Shown here: positions 8,191 through 16,379 of the stretch, one piece after another | How the letters are laid out: every line of letters starts with the position of its first letter | Position numbering within the stretch: position 1 is the stretch's first letter | Assembly: GCA_947643145.1 (NCBI GenBank) | Contig: CANRVD010000022.1 | Span: 1 to 40,865, forward strand | From: an uncultured bacterium | GTDB lineage: Bacteria; Bacillota; Clostridia; Lachnospirales; Lachnospiraceae | DNA: 40,865 nt | Direction: 5' to 3' | Notes under the pieces: generated by a model | Databases searched by the model: none | What the model saw: only the letters and a program-made list of their open reading frames with translations | Told to the model about the DNA's origin: nothing | Translations under genes and position numbers: made by a program

Positions 8191-8718
8191 TTAATAACTT
8201 TTATCTCCTTTGGCTAATGGCACCTCCTGCTGTGGATAAAGCCTGTCTTCTAACCACTGTAAAATCTTATATATTACAATTCCAACTGCAACAGTATATA
8301 TCATCTCCGGAATCATAATATGTATGATATAGAAGAGAATATCAAACCTGCTGCGCAGCAGAAAATGACAGATATAATATAGCATTCCATACAGTAAATC
8401 ACTTACTGCAACCGCAAACAGCGGTATTGATAAATCATCTTTATAATATAATTTATTGGCAAACCCATTGATATAGCCAATAATCACGTATATAAATATA
8501 CTGACTCCAATAATCTCACCATATATTAAGTCAATTAATCCCCCACAAATAACCCCAACAAACATCCCGTACTTTCTGCCATACATAAAACCTGAGGCAG
8601 ACACTAAAATCACTAACAGATTCGGCATTATATTACTTAGCCTTATATGTGTAAAAACAGATGTCTGCAAAACAAAACAGACTAAGATTAAAAAAATCAA
8701 ACTAATGCATCGTTTCAT
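8191..8718 (-). CDS. mreD: Rod shape-determining membrane protein MreD
   Basis: A 175-residue membrane protein with about five transmembrane segments, matching MreD in size and hydrophobic pattern. It is a scaffold component of the elongasome between MreC and the synthases. Sequence conservation in this family is low, so the call rests on topology and on its place between mreC and PBP2. Its ATG overlaps the mreC stop as ATGA, giving translational coupling. Confidence 0.9.
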   Translation of the reverse strand: MKRCISLIFLILVCFVLQTSVFTHIRLSNIMPNLLVILVSASGFMYGRKYGMFVGVICGGLIDLIYGEIIGVSIFIYVIIGYINGFANKLYYKDDLSIPLFAVAVSDLLYGMLYYICHFLLRSRFDILFYIIHIMIPEMIYTVAVGIVIYKILQWLEDRLYPQQEVPLAKGDKSY

Positions 8719-9581
8719 TTAAGCATCTCCTCTAACTCCGCAGAATCCTTTACCTTTGTAATCACAAATACCATACTCAGGCTGGAAAAATCCACTACCG
8801 GAGATAAATATCCGGTTTGTGTAATATTGGAGGAGTCCTTTTTGATATCCCTGACATAACCTATCAAAATTCCCGGCAGGTACTTTTCACTAATCTGTGA
8901 AGTGACTACTTCTGCACCATCTTCAATTTTGACATCACCCTTAATTCCGGTAACTTCAATCACACCATCGCTCATAAGTTTCAGGTTTCCTGTTATAATA
9001 CAGTTTTCCGAATGCTTTAAAACCGTTCCATATATATTACTGTTGTCATCAATAATAGAACGTACTTTGGCATAGGACTTATTGGCCTCAATTACAATTC
9101 CCACCAGTCCGTCTCCTGCCATAACATTCATATTCTTTCTAATGCCATCCTCTGTCCCTTTGTCAATGACAAATTCCTTATTCCAGTTATTACGGTCACC
9201 GCTGATTACCCTTGCAGCTACCTTTGGATACCCTGCATACTGTTCATCCAAATCATAGAGCTTTCTAAAATTTTCCAGTTCATATTTATCCTGCTGTAAT
9301 AATTTATTTTCTGCCGAAAGCTCAGCAATTTCTTCTTTTAGCTTTTTATTTTCATCTACCGTCTTCCTCATGGTTGTCAGATAATCCAGTTGTTTGGCAA
9401 GATTACTTCCAATGGAATTAATCCCCTTCTGCATCGGCGTAATCAGGCTGCCGGCTACGGAGCGGACCGGCTGCATCTTATCTGCAAAACGGTAAGAAAC
9501 AACTCCGAGTACAAGGCAAAGAATAAGAATGACAACCAAAACATATTTTGGATCAATTGTTATTTTCGTCTTCTTACGCAT
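8715..9581 (-). CDS. mreC: Rod shape-determining protein MreC
   Basis: A 288-residue bitopic protein. It has a short basic cytoplasmic start, a membrane segment at about 13-33, a coiled coil at about 60-100, then the beta-rich extracellular MreC domain with the conserved G-D-R-x-x-W and K-G-x-x-D-G-I segments. It links MreB to the periplasmic face of the elongasome. I chose ATG at 9581 because GGGGG lies five bases upstream; the longer frame begins with TTG at 9602 inside the upstream hairpin. It follows mreB and overlaps mreD by four bases. Confidence 0.93.
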   Translation of the reverse strand: MRKKTKITIDPKYVLVVILILCLVLGVVSYRFADKMQPVRSVAGSLITPMQKGINSIGSNLAKQLDYLTTMRKTVDENKKLKEEIAELSAENKLLQQDKYELENFRKLYDLDEQYAGYPKVAARVISGDRNNWNKEFVIDKGTEDGIRKNMNVMAGDGLVGIVIEANKSYAKVRSIIDDNSNIYGTVLKHSENCIITGNLKLMSDGVIEVTGIKGDVKIEDGAEVVTSQISEKYLPGILIGYVRDIKKDSSNITQTGYLSPVVDFSSLSMVFVITKVKDSAELEEMLK

Positions 9582-9586
9582 ATAAT

Positions 9587-9609
9587 CCCCCATTCCGCGC
9601 AACTGCGCA
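9587..9609 (-). promoter_or_regulatory. GCGC hairpin joined to mreC Shine-Dalgarno site
   Basis: On the minus strand TGCGCA and TGCGCG form a small stem directly followed by GAATGGGGG, the ribosome site of mreC. It closely resembles the leader of plsY (29908-29931). Confidence 0.4.
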
Positions 9610-9623
9610 ATTTATCAAAGCCA

Positions 9624-10631
9624 TTATTCCAACGGTACTGCATACTTTGCAGCCAGTTTAGGATGCTCTGACAAATAGCCAATTCCGGCCACTACGGTCT
9701 TTTGTGCACTGGTTGTCGTATTTACTCTCACATTCACTTCATTTGCAAAAAACTGGTCAAGCCCGGAAGTAAAAGAAGTCCCTCCTGCCAGGAAAATCCC
9801 ATTATGCGTGATTTCCGTAGAAATCTCAGGCGGTGTACGCTCTAACATAGACTTAATCTGTGTCGCAATAGAATAAAAGATATCTTTCACCAACGGATAA
9901 ATTTCTTTGGAAGAAATCGTAACCTTGCCCGGAAGTCCTTTTAAAACATCCCTTCCCACAACGGTAGCCGTCTGGTCTGTTTCCATAGTGGAAACAAGCT
10001 TGATTTTTAACTGCTCTGCTGTTTTTAACCCAATCACAAAATTATATTCCTTTCGGACATAATTCTGAATCGCCCTGTCAAAATCATTTCCTCCGTATGG
10101 CACCAGTTTTGATACAACAATCCCGCCTAACGAAAGAATGGAAATCTCTGTCGTATCGGCCCCCAGATTTACAATCAGGATTCCACGTGATTTTTCAATA
10201 TCTAACCCAAGTCCATACGCATCTGCAATCGGTTTATCAATCAGACAGACTTTTTGCGGTTTACTCTCCGACATGGTAATAATTTTAGAATAAGCTTGTT
10301 TTTCTACTTCCGTGATATCTGCCGGAACAGCAATATAAAACTGGCAGCGGCTCATTTTCTTCTTACCGGAAATCATCTTTCCCATAAAATTCCACAAAGC
10401 TGTCATATCCTCTAAATGAGATACAACTCCTCTGCTCAGCGGCAGACAGACATGAATGCTTGGCGGTGCTTTTTCATACATTTCGTATGCTTTTTCTCCA
10501 ATTGCAACCGGCTTCTTCTCTTTTCCAACGGTAGAAACTGCATTCTTCTCTAAAAGAATAATGCCGTCTCCTGTCTTATATACTTTAATGGTACTTGTTC
10601 CAAAATCAATACCAAAAGTTTTCTTTGCCAT
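9624..10631 (-). CDS. mreB: Actin-like rod shape protein MreB (divergent)
   Basis: Actin-fold filament protein that orients the elongation machinery. The 335-residue protein has the phosphate-1 loop G-I-D-F-G-T-S-T at the start and the adenosine region L-A-G-G-T-S near residue 300. Family-wide signatures are altered: the usual D-I-G-G-G-T-T-E phosphate-2 loop reads N-L-G-A-D-T-T-E, and the I-E-E-P motif reads I-D-K-P. These changes touch residues thought to act in ATP hydrolysis. AGAGG precedes the ATG. The radC-mreB-mreC order makes MreB the natural call; a second, more canonical mreB may exist elsewhere in the genome. Confidence 0.88.
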   Translation of the reverse strand: MAKKTFGIDFGTSTIKVYKTGDGIILLEKNAVSTVGKEKKPVAIGEKAYEMYEKAPPSIHVCLPLSRGVVSHLEDMTALWNFMGKMISGKKKMSRCQFYIAVPADITEVEKQAYSKIITMSESKPQKVCLIDKPIADAYGLGLDIEKSRGILIVNLGADTTEISILSLGGIVVSKLVPYGGNDFDRAIQNYVRKEYNFVIGLKTAEQLKIKLVSTMETDQTATVVGRDVLKGLPGKVTISSKEIYPLVKDIFYSIATQIKSMLERTPPEISTEITHNGIFLAGGTSFTSGLDQFFANEVNVRVNTTTSAQKTVVAGIGYLSEHPKLAAKYAVPLE

Positions 10632-10670
10632 GAAAAAACCTCTTTTCTGCTTGATACCTGCATATGCCGT

Positions 10671-11372
10671 TCAGGATAAATAGCCACTTTCTTTCAAACT
10701 GACATAGCGGTTGTCACCAATCACAATATGGTCCAGAAGCGGAATGCCAATTAACTCTCCCGCTTGGACGATTCTGCGGGTTAAAACCAAATCCTCCCGG
10801 CTCGGTGACGGGTCTCCGGATGGATGGTTGTGCAAAAGAATCACTGATACTGCCTTGTGTTTTAAAGCATAATAGTAAACTTCCCTTGGAGATGCAAATG
10901 CCGAATTAAAGGAACCGTTTGAAATCACTTTATCGGAAACAACAGCATTTCTCCCATTCAACACCAAAAGCCTTACCTGTTCCGTCTCTAAAAAACGCAT
11001 AGACGGCATATAATATGCTGCAATCCTGCATGGTTCTTCACATACAAGAACTTCCTGCGCTGTATGGTTTCTTAACATCCGTTTTGTAATTTCTGCCAGA
11101 CACAGAAGCTGGATGGCCTTCACTCTGCCAATTCCCTTTATCTCCTGTAACTGCTCCATTGAGCTTTGGAACAGCCCGCTGATACATTTTCCCGGAAGCG
11201 AAAGCAGCAGCCTCTTGGCTAACGATGTGGAACATTCCCCACTGCTGCCTGTCCGAAGAATGACTGCTAACAGCTCGCTGTCAGACAAACATTCCGCACC
11301 ATACCTCTCACACTTCTCATACGGACGCTCTGACACTGGCATTTCCCGCATTGTTATTCCGTTTTTCTCCAT
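10671..11372 (-). CDS. radC: RadC/JAB-domain protein (DUF2466)
   Basis: A 233-residue protein with an N-terminal helix-hairpin-helix-like region (about 50-95, with I-K-G-I-G) and a C-terminal JAB/MPN metalloprotease-fold domain carrying H-N-H-P-S-G-D-P-S-P-S and a following Asp. Despite the name, a direct role in DNA repair is not established; biochemical function is unknown. I chose ATG at 11372, with AGGAGGG just upstream. The upstream extension to 11432 lacks a ribosome site. It precedes mreB by 39 bases, the common order in Firmicutes, so it is likely the first gene of the shape/division operon. The 149-base leader up to 11521 is AT-rich; no confident promoter was picked. Confidence 0.9.
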   Translation of the reverse strand: MEKNGITMREMPVSERPYEKCERYGAECLSDSELLAVILRTGSSGECSTSLAKRLLLSLPGKCISGLFQSSMEQLQEIKGIGRVKAIQLLCLAEITKRMLRNHTAQEVLVCEEPCRIAAYYMPSMRFLETEQVRLLVLNGRNAVVSDKVISNGSFNSAFASPREVYYYALKHKAVSVILLHNHPSGDPSPSREDLVLTRRIVQAGELIGIPLLDHIVIGDNRYVSLKESGYLS

Positions 11373-11520
11373 ATTCCCTCCTGTCCAAGGAGGCTTCCCA
11401 TTTGTGTAAATTATAAATTTCCATAATTTCACATAGTATTAATAGTATCACAAAATATTTGCTTTGTATAGATTTTCATTCGGAAAATATCGTGTAATTT
11501 TCGTGAACATATGACAAAAA

Positions 11521-11683
11521 GTTACTATTCACAGCTAATTTTAGATAATAAGCAGAATCGGCGTGCTTGCACGTAAGAGAATGCTTATTATCTAAAATTG
11601 GCGTATAAGCTGTTCTAAAAGCATAAGTAAAACACAAGCTGCTGGTTTTACGCATGACTTTTAGAACGGCTGTGAATAGTAAC
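11521..11683. repeat. Nested palindromic element with 15-bp perfect ends (copy 2)
   Basis: Ends GTTACTATTCACAGC (11521-11535) and its exact complement (11669-11683) bound a 163-bp element. Inside are two large hairpins: an 18-bp perfect stem (11537-11554 with 11582-11599), whose loop holds CGTGCTTGCACGTAAGAG, and a second stem (11612-11621 with 11658-11667, extended by GTAAAAC/GTTTTAC). No flanking duplication is visible. The right 36 bases are read as the last codons of ynbB. Related ends occur at 78-171 and, as a single copy, at 21965-21976. Confidence 0.85.
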
Positions 11684-12961
11684 CAACCCTGCATTTTTCA
11701 TATATTGCAAAGACATGGTAATTCCATATCTGGCATGATACCAGGTAAGCCCGCCCTGAAAATATACGGCATACGGCGGTTCAATCGGACCGTCTGCGCT
11801 TAACTCAATGGAAGACCCCTGTACAAAAGCACCTGCCGCCATAATCACATCACTGTGATAACCCGGCATGGCATATGGCTCCGGCGCCACATGGCTGTCT
11901 ACCGGCGAAGCTGCCTGAATTCCCCGGCAGAATGCAATGACAGCTTCCGGCGAACCAAGCGTGACCGCCTGAATAATGTCATGGCGGGATTCTGTTTTAT
12001 CCGGTACTGCCACAAACCCTAAATCTTCATAGATATTAGCGGCAAAAATGGCCCCCTTTAATGCGCCTGCCGTAACAGTCGGTGCCAGAAAAAATCCCTG
12101 AAAGAAGGACTGGTTAACGCCAAGAGTTGCCCCGACCTCTTTTCCAAGCCCTGGAGCGGTCAGACGATAGGCACACAAATCAATATATTTTTCTTTGCCT
12201 ACAATATATCCGCCGATTGGCGCCAGCCCGCCGCCCGGATTTTTAATCAAAGAACCGACACAGAGGTCTGCCCCTGCCTGTGTTGGCTCTATGCATTCTA
12301 CAAATTCCCCATAGCAATTATCCACCATGCAAATCACATCATGCTTGACTCCTTTGATAAAAGAAATCAGTTCCCCAATTCTCTCTACAGAAAGGGTTTT
12401 TCTTGGCGCATATCCTTTGGAGCGCTGGATGGTGATTAATTTTGTCTTGTCATTGATGGCTTTTTTGATTCCTTCCAAATCAAAAGAGCCATCCTCTAAC
12501 AAATCCACCTGACGGTATTTGATACCAAACTCCTTTAGGGAACCCGGCGGATTCTTCCTTTTGATTCCAATGACACCCTCTAACGTATCATATGGTTTCC
12601 CAACCGGTGATAACAATTCATCCCCCGGACGAAGAATTGCTGACAAGGCAATGGTCAGTGCATGTGTTCCACAGGTAATTTGCGGACGGACAAGGGCGGC
12701 TTCCGTATCAAATACCTCTGCGTATACCGCTTCTAACGTCTCCCTTCCCAAATCATCATATCCATATCCGGTTGTTGCTTCAAAACAGGCCGCGCTGACT
12801 CTGTTATTCTCCATCGCCCGGATTACCTTCATCTGGTTTAATTCAGCGATTTCATCAATCTGATGAAATCTGTCTTTTAATCCCTTTTGAACCGTGTCGC
12901 AAAAATCATATACTTCCTCATCGATTCCTGCTGACAGATACATCTCTTTTAATGTGTTCAT
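11648..12961 (-). CDS. PLP-dependent methionine gamma-lyase-like protein (YnbB, aluminium-resistance family)
   Basis: A 437-residue fold-type I PLP protein of the YnbB/Alr family. The Schiff-base lysine is probably Lys240 in S-L-I-K-N-P-G-G-G, and the cofactor-binding stretch T-C-G-T-H-A-L lies near residue 97. The physiological substrate is unknown; the aluminium-resistance name is historical. TGGAGG precedes the ATG at 12961. It follows miaA, as in Bacillus (where hfq lies between; no hfq is seen here). The last eleven residues and the stop codon are encoded by the arm of the palindromic element at 11521-11683, beginning exactly at its GTT end, so the natural C-terminus was probably replaced. 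Confidence 0.88.
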   Translation of the reverse strand: MNTLKEMYLSAGIDEEVYDFCDTVQKGLKDRFHQIDEIAELNQMKVIRAMENNRVSAACFEATTGYGYDDLGRETLEAVYAEVFDTEAALVRPQITCGTHALTIALSAILRPGDELLSPVGKPYDTLEGVIGIKRKNPPGSLKEFGIKYRQVDLLEDGSFDLEGIKKAINDKTKLITIQRSKGYAPRKTLSVERIGELISFIKGVKHDVICMVDNCYGEFVECIEPTQAGADLCVGSLIKNPGGGLAPIGGYIVGKEKYIDLCAYRLTAPGLGKEVGATLGVNQSFFQGFFLAPTVTAGALKGAIFAANIYEDLGFVAVPDKTESRHDIIQAVTLGSPEAVIAFCRGIQAASPVDSHVAPEPYAMPGYHSDVIMAAGAFVQGSSIELSADGPIEPPYAVYFQGGLTWYHARYGITMSLQYMKNAGLVTIHSRSKSHA

Positions 12962-13007
12962 TTTTAGCCTCCATGCTACGACTGTTTTTTAAGAGCAGAT
13001 AATGGCA

Positions 13008-13060
13008 CAAGTTTTTGCGTAGCACAAAACTTGCAGGTTGAAAAACAAAGTTTTTCAACC
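13008..13060 (-). repeat. Double-hairpin leader repeat upstream of ynbB (copy B)
   Basis: CAAGTTTT (13008-13015) pairs with AAAACTTG (13026-13033). GGTTGAAAAAC (13036-13046) pairs with GTTTTTCAACC (13050-13060), an 11-bp stem with a 3-nt loop. A third similar hairpin (CAAGGTGAAC with GTTCCCCTTG, one mismatch, 13077-13099) follows to the right. Layout, linker (TTGCAG) and orientation match the leaders of rodA and the alcohol dehydrogenase gene. It fills the 140-base gap between miaA and ynbB. Confidence 0.65.
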
Positions 13061-13101
13061 TTGTCCTCATTTCTGCAAGGTGAACTTTGTTCCCCTTGGT
13101 T

Positions 13102-14064
13102 CTATTGCGCATCCCCGATATTTGTGTCAAGCAATACCATACAGTCCTGTATACAGTACCAAAGCAGTGCATCTTCATCTGCAAATTTTTCCTTTTCCAG
13201 CCATGTGACATCCCGCTCCCTGCGAAACCAGGTAAACTGCCTTTTTGCAAAATGCCTTGTTTCCTGCTTAATTCGTTCATAAGCATGATCCATTGTATCA
13301 CGCCCTTCCAATGCGTCAATGATTTCTTTATAACCAAGACCCTGCATGGAAACCATTTTTCTGGTACAGCCCATTTCCAGAAGTTTTTTTACTTCCTCCT
13401 CTAAGCCTTCTTCCCGCATTTTATCCACTCTTTTGTTAATTCTTTCATATAACACATCCCTTGGCAGGCTCAATACATAATACCTAAAATGATATTTTGC
13501 ATGTTTCTGCCGCTGTGTTTCATTGTGCTCCGAAATCTTCTTTCCCGTCTGTCTGTAATATTCCAAAGCACGGATGACCCGCTTGACATTATTGGGATGA
13601 ATGGCATCTGCCGCTTTTTCATCTACCTTTGCAAGTTCTCTATGAAGTGCTTCCTTCCCGTGGCACTTTGCAAATTCTGCCAACTCCTCCCGGTAGAAAG
13701 TATCCGCCTCCGTTTCCTCAAAATCAACAGCATATAAGACAGACTGGATATAAAAGCCTGTCCCGCCTGTTAAAATCGGTATCTTCCCCCGCCTGTGAAT
13801 GTCTTCGATACATTCCCTGCATCGTTTTTGGAAAACCGCTACGCTAAACTCTTCCCACGGCTCAAACTCATCAATCAGATGATGCCTGACCCCCTGCATT
13901 TCCTCCGGCTTTATTTTAGCAGTGCCAACATTCATATGACGGTATACCTGCATGGAATCCGCCGATATAATTTCACCATCCAAGGCTTTTGCAAGACCAA
14001 TGGATAAGGCTGTTTTTCCTACAGCAGTAGGCCCGGTTAATATAATTAAGGGCGTTTTTGACAT
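13102..14064 (-). CDS. miaA: tRNA dimethylallyltransferase MiaA
   Basis: Adds a dimethylallyl group to A37 of tRNAs reading codons starting with U, the first step towards ms2i6A. The 320-residue protein has the P-loop G-P-T-A-V-G-K-T at residues 11-18, the D-S-M-Q-V-Y-R segment, the G-G-T-G-F-Y motif and the W-F-R-R-E-R segment near the end. I chose ATG at 14064; an in-frame TTG two codons earlier is possible, with GGAG upstream of both. The order mutS-mutL-miaA is conserved in Firmicutes. A 280-bp palindrome separates it from mutL. Confidence 0.95.
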   Translation of the reverse strand: MSKTPLIILTGPTAVGKTALSIGLAKALDGEIISADSMQVYRHMNVGTAKIKPEEMQGVRHHLIDEFEPWEEFSVAVFQKRCRECIEDIHRRGKIPILTGGTGFYIQSVLYAVDFEETEADTFYREELAEFAKCHGKEALHRELAKVDEKAADAIHPNNVKRVIRALEYYRQTGKKISEHNETQRQKHAKYHFRYYVLSLPRDVLYERINKRVDKMREEGLEEEVKKLLEMGCTRKMVSMQGLGYKEIIDALEGRDTMDHAYERIKQETRHFAKRQFTWFRRERDVTWLEKEKFADEDALLWYCIQDCMVLLDTNIGDAQ

Positions 14065-14096
14065 ATCCAAATCTCCAATCCTTTTTCTACATATAA

Positions 14097-14376
14097 TATG
14101 ATGTTGAGGTCAAAAGACTCATTTTTGTATCTACTTCGTCGATTTGCACGAAAGAAAAAGATAACTAAGAAAGCGGAATAATAATTTTTATCTCCGGACT
14201 GTTCGAAACCGTTGGTGCTTAAACAGCGTCGTTTGCTGTTTTATGCACCATTACGTGCTTCGCCAAGCGAAAGCGTGTCCTGAATGAAAATTATTATTCC
14301 GCTTTCTGCATTATTGTATCATTGTGCAAATTGACGAAGCCACTAAACAAGTAGAACTTTTGCCCCTAACATCATA
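14097..14376. repeat. 280-bp nested palindrome between mutL and miaA
   Basis: This 315-base intergenic stretch has no gene but is almost wholly self-complementary. The ends TATGATGTT and AACATCATA pair (14097-14105 with 14368-14376). CTTCGTC-ATTTGCAC arms pair with one mismatch (14134-14149 with 14324-14339). A perfect 21-bp stem follows (14168-14188 with 14287-14307). The centre holds further stems: GGTGC/GCACC with AAACAGC/GCTGTTT (14214-14249), and a GCTTCGC/GCGAA hairpin near 14255-14275. It could be a mobile palindrome of the MITE type or a structured RNA leader of miaA; the sequence alone does not decide. Confidence 0.75.
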
Positions 14377-14379
14377 GTA

Positions 14380-16356
14380 TCAAACAATACGCTTAAAACG
14401 CTTTTCTAACTCTTTTTTGGTCAGACTAATCATCGTCGGCCTGCCATGCGGACAATGATATGGATTCTCAAGCACCATCAGTTCTTTTAACAATTCCTCC
14501 ATCTGCACCACAGGAAGCTTGCTGTTTCCCTTTACAGCGGCTTTGCATGACATGGATGCCACCTTTTCCAAAAGCACTTCCGGTGTGCGCTTTCTTCCCT
14601 GCTCTTCTGTCAGGGAATCGATAATTTCCAATAAAAGCTCCTGTGAACCAACAGACGGCAGATGTGCCGGTACACCGTTTACTGCATATTCCCTTCCGCC
14701 AAATGGTTCAATCTGATAACCTGCCTGTACAAATACTTCTTTGTTTTCCTCTACCGCCTGCTGTTGTGACATGGAAAGCGTCAGAACTACCGGAGGCCTT
14801 AAAAGCTGTGTCATCGGCTCTTTTTCCTGCAATTCCTTCATAAACCGTTCATATAATACTTTCTCATGGGCAGCGTGCTGGTCTACCAGATATAATGCAT
14901 CTTCATACTGCAAAATCCAGTAGGTGGAAAACGCCTGCCCGATAATTTTAATTTCCTTCTGAATCTTATCAGCACCAGACAAAATTCCTTTTTCAAATAA
15001 ATCCTCCTGCTTCGCATCTTTTACCGGATATGCAGGATGTTCGGCAAGCAGGTTTTGGTTTTGCACAGGCTGCGGTTCCGGCTGTACCAGTTTCTGCTCC
15101 TGATGGGCAGGCTTTTGTACATATCCTGCTGTGGGACTGCTTTTTATGTTTCTTTGCGTATTTGCTGTCATTACAGAACTGCCTTGCACATTTTGCGGCA
15201 TTTCCATTGTATACTCCTGCTTTCTGGCAATATCTTCCTGCCAGTTTGTATCTTTTCTCTTTTCCGGCTGCCCTTCCGCAGCCCTCTTTTTTTCAAATGG
15301 CTCTGCTCCGCGTGGAATGACCGTCTTCTTTTCTTTCTTTTCCTGAAACGTTACTTCTGGTATAAATTCCCGGTGTTTTAATGCCTCCGATATCCCATGG
15401 TACACACTCTTAAAAATTTCTTCCTCCCTGTTAAAGCGAATCTCCATTTTCTGCGGATGGACATTTACGTCAATATATTCCGGTGCAACCGTAATATGAA
15501 GTACGGTAAACGGATACCGCTGTTTCATAACATAAGGGGCATATGCCTCCTCAATGGCGCGGTGAATCAGAGGACTTTTGATATAACGCCCGTTAATAAA
15601 ATAATTCATCATACCACGGTTGCCGCGTGAAACAACCGGCTTTCCAATAAACCCATCAAGTTCACTAAAATCCTCTTTCTGTGATACTGCAATCAGATTG
15701 GAGGTAATTTCCCGTCCATAAACATGGTAAATAACATCCTTTAAATTCCCATTGCCAGAAGTTGAAATCTTCGTCTGCTTCTGATTAATAAAACGAAACG
15801 CAATATCAGGATGCGAAAGCGCCATCCGCTCTACCAGCCCGCTGATATAGCCCGCCTCTGTCTGGGCCGTTTTTAAAAATTTAAGCCTTGCCGGTGTATT
15901 ATAAAAAAGATTTCTCACTAAAAACGTAGTGCCATCCGGGCAGCCAACATTTTCTTCGATTTTTTTTTCGCCGCCATCTATGCAGTAACGCACTCCCATC
16001 AATTCTTCTTTTGGTTTTGTTACCATTTCAAGTTGTGATACCGATGCAATGCTTGCAAGTGCCTCCCCGCGGAAACCAAGACTGGAAATTTCAAGCAAAT
16101 CCGTAACATCCTTGATTTTACTGGTCGCATGGGGTGCAAAAGCAAGTTCAATATCCTCTTTTTCGATACCGCTTCCATTGTCTGTAATACGGATTAGCGT
16201 CTTCCCGCCATCCTGAATTTCAATCGCAACCGCATTCGCCTTCGCATCAATTGCATTTTCAACCAATTCCTTTACCACAGCCATCGGTCGCTCCACCACC
16301 TCGCCGGCAGCAATTTTATTTATCGTATCCTGATTCAGCAAATGTATCTGTGCCAT
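14380..16356 (-). CDS. mutL: DNA mismatch repair protein MutL
   Basis: GHKL ATPase and endonuclease of mismatch repair, acting after MutS. The 658-residue protein has the N-terminal ATPase motifs (E-N-A-I-D-A near 34, D-N-G-S-G-I, G-F-R-G-E-A-L), a proline/glutamine-rich linker (about 350-455) and a C-terminal domain with the metal-binding endonuclease motif D-Q-H-A-x2-E-x4-E and C-P-H-G-R-P. Endonuclease motifs are expected where MutH is absent. GGAG lies before the ATG. It starts 23 bases after mutS stops, so the two form an operon. Confidence 0.96.
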   Translation of the reverse strand: MAQIHLLNQDTINKIAAGEVVERPMAVVKELVENAIDAKANAVAIEIQDGGKTLIRITDNGSGIEKEDIELAFAPHATSKIKDVTDLLEISSLGFRGEALASIASVSQLEMVTKPKEELMGVRYCIDGGEKKIEENVGCPDGTTFLVRNLFYNTPARLKFLKTAQTEAGYISGLVERMALSHPDIAFRFINQKQTKISTSGNGNLKDVIYHVYGREITSNLIAVSQKEDFSELDGFIGKPVVSRGNRGMMNYFINGRYIKSPLIHRAIEEAYAPYVMKQRYPFTVLHITVAPEYIDVNVHPQKMEIRFNREEEIFKSVYHGISEALKHREFIPEVTFQEKKEKKTVIPRGAEPFEKKRAAEGQPEKRKDTNWQEDIARKQEYTMEMPQNVQGSSVMTANTQRNIKSSPTAGYVQKPAHQEQKLVQPEPQPVQNQNLLAEHPAYPVKDAKQEDLFEKGILSGADKIQKEIKIIGQAFSTYWILQYEDALYLVDQHAAHEKVLYERFMKELQEKEPMTQLLRPPVVLTLSMSQQQAVEENKEVFVQAGYQIEPFGGREYAVNGVPAHLPSVGSQELLLEIIDSLTEEQGRKRTPEVLLEKVASMSCKAAVKGNSKLPVVQMEELLKELMVLENPYHCPHGRPTMISLTKKELEKRFKRIV

Positions 16357-16379
16357 ACTTTACTCCATTACTTCATTCT

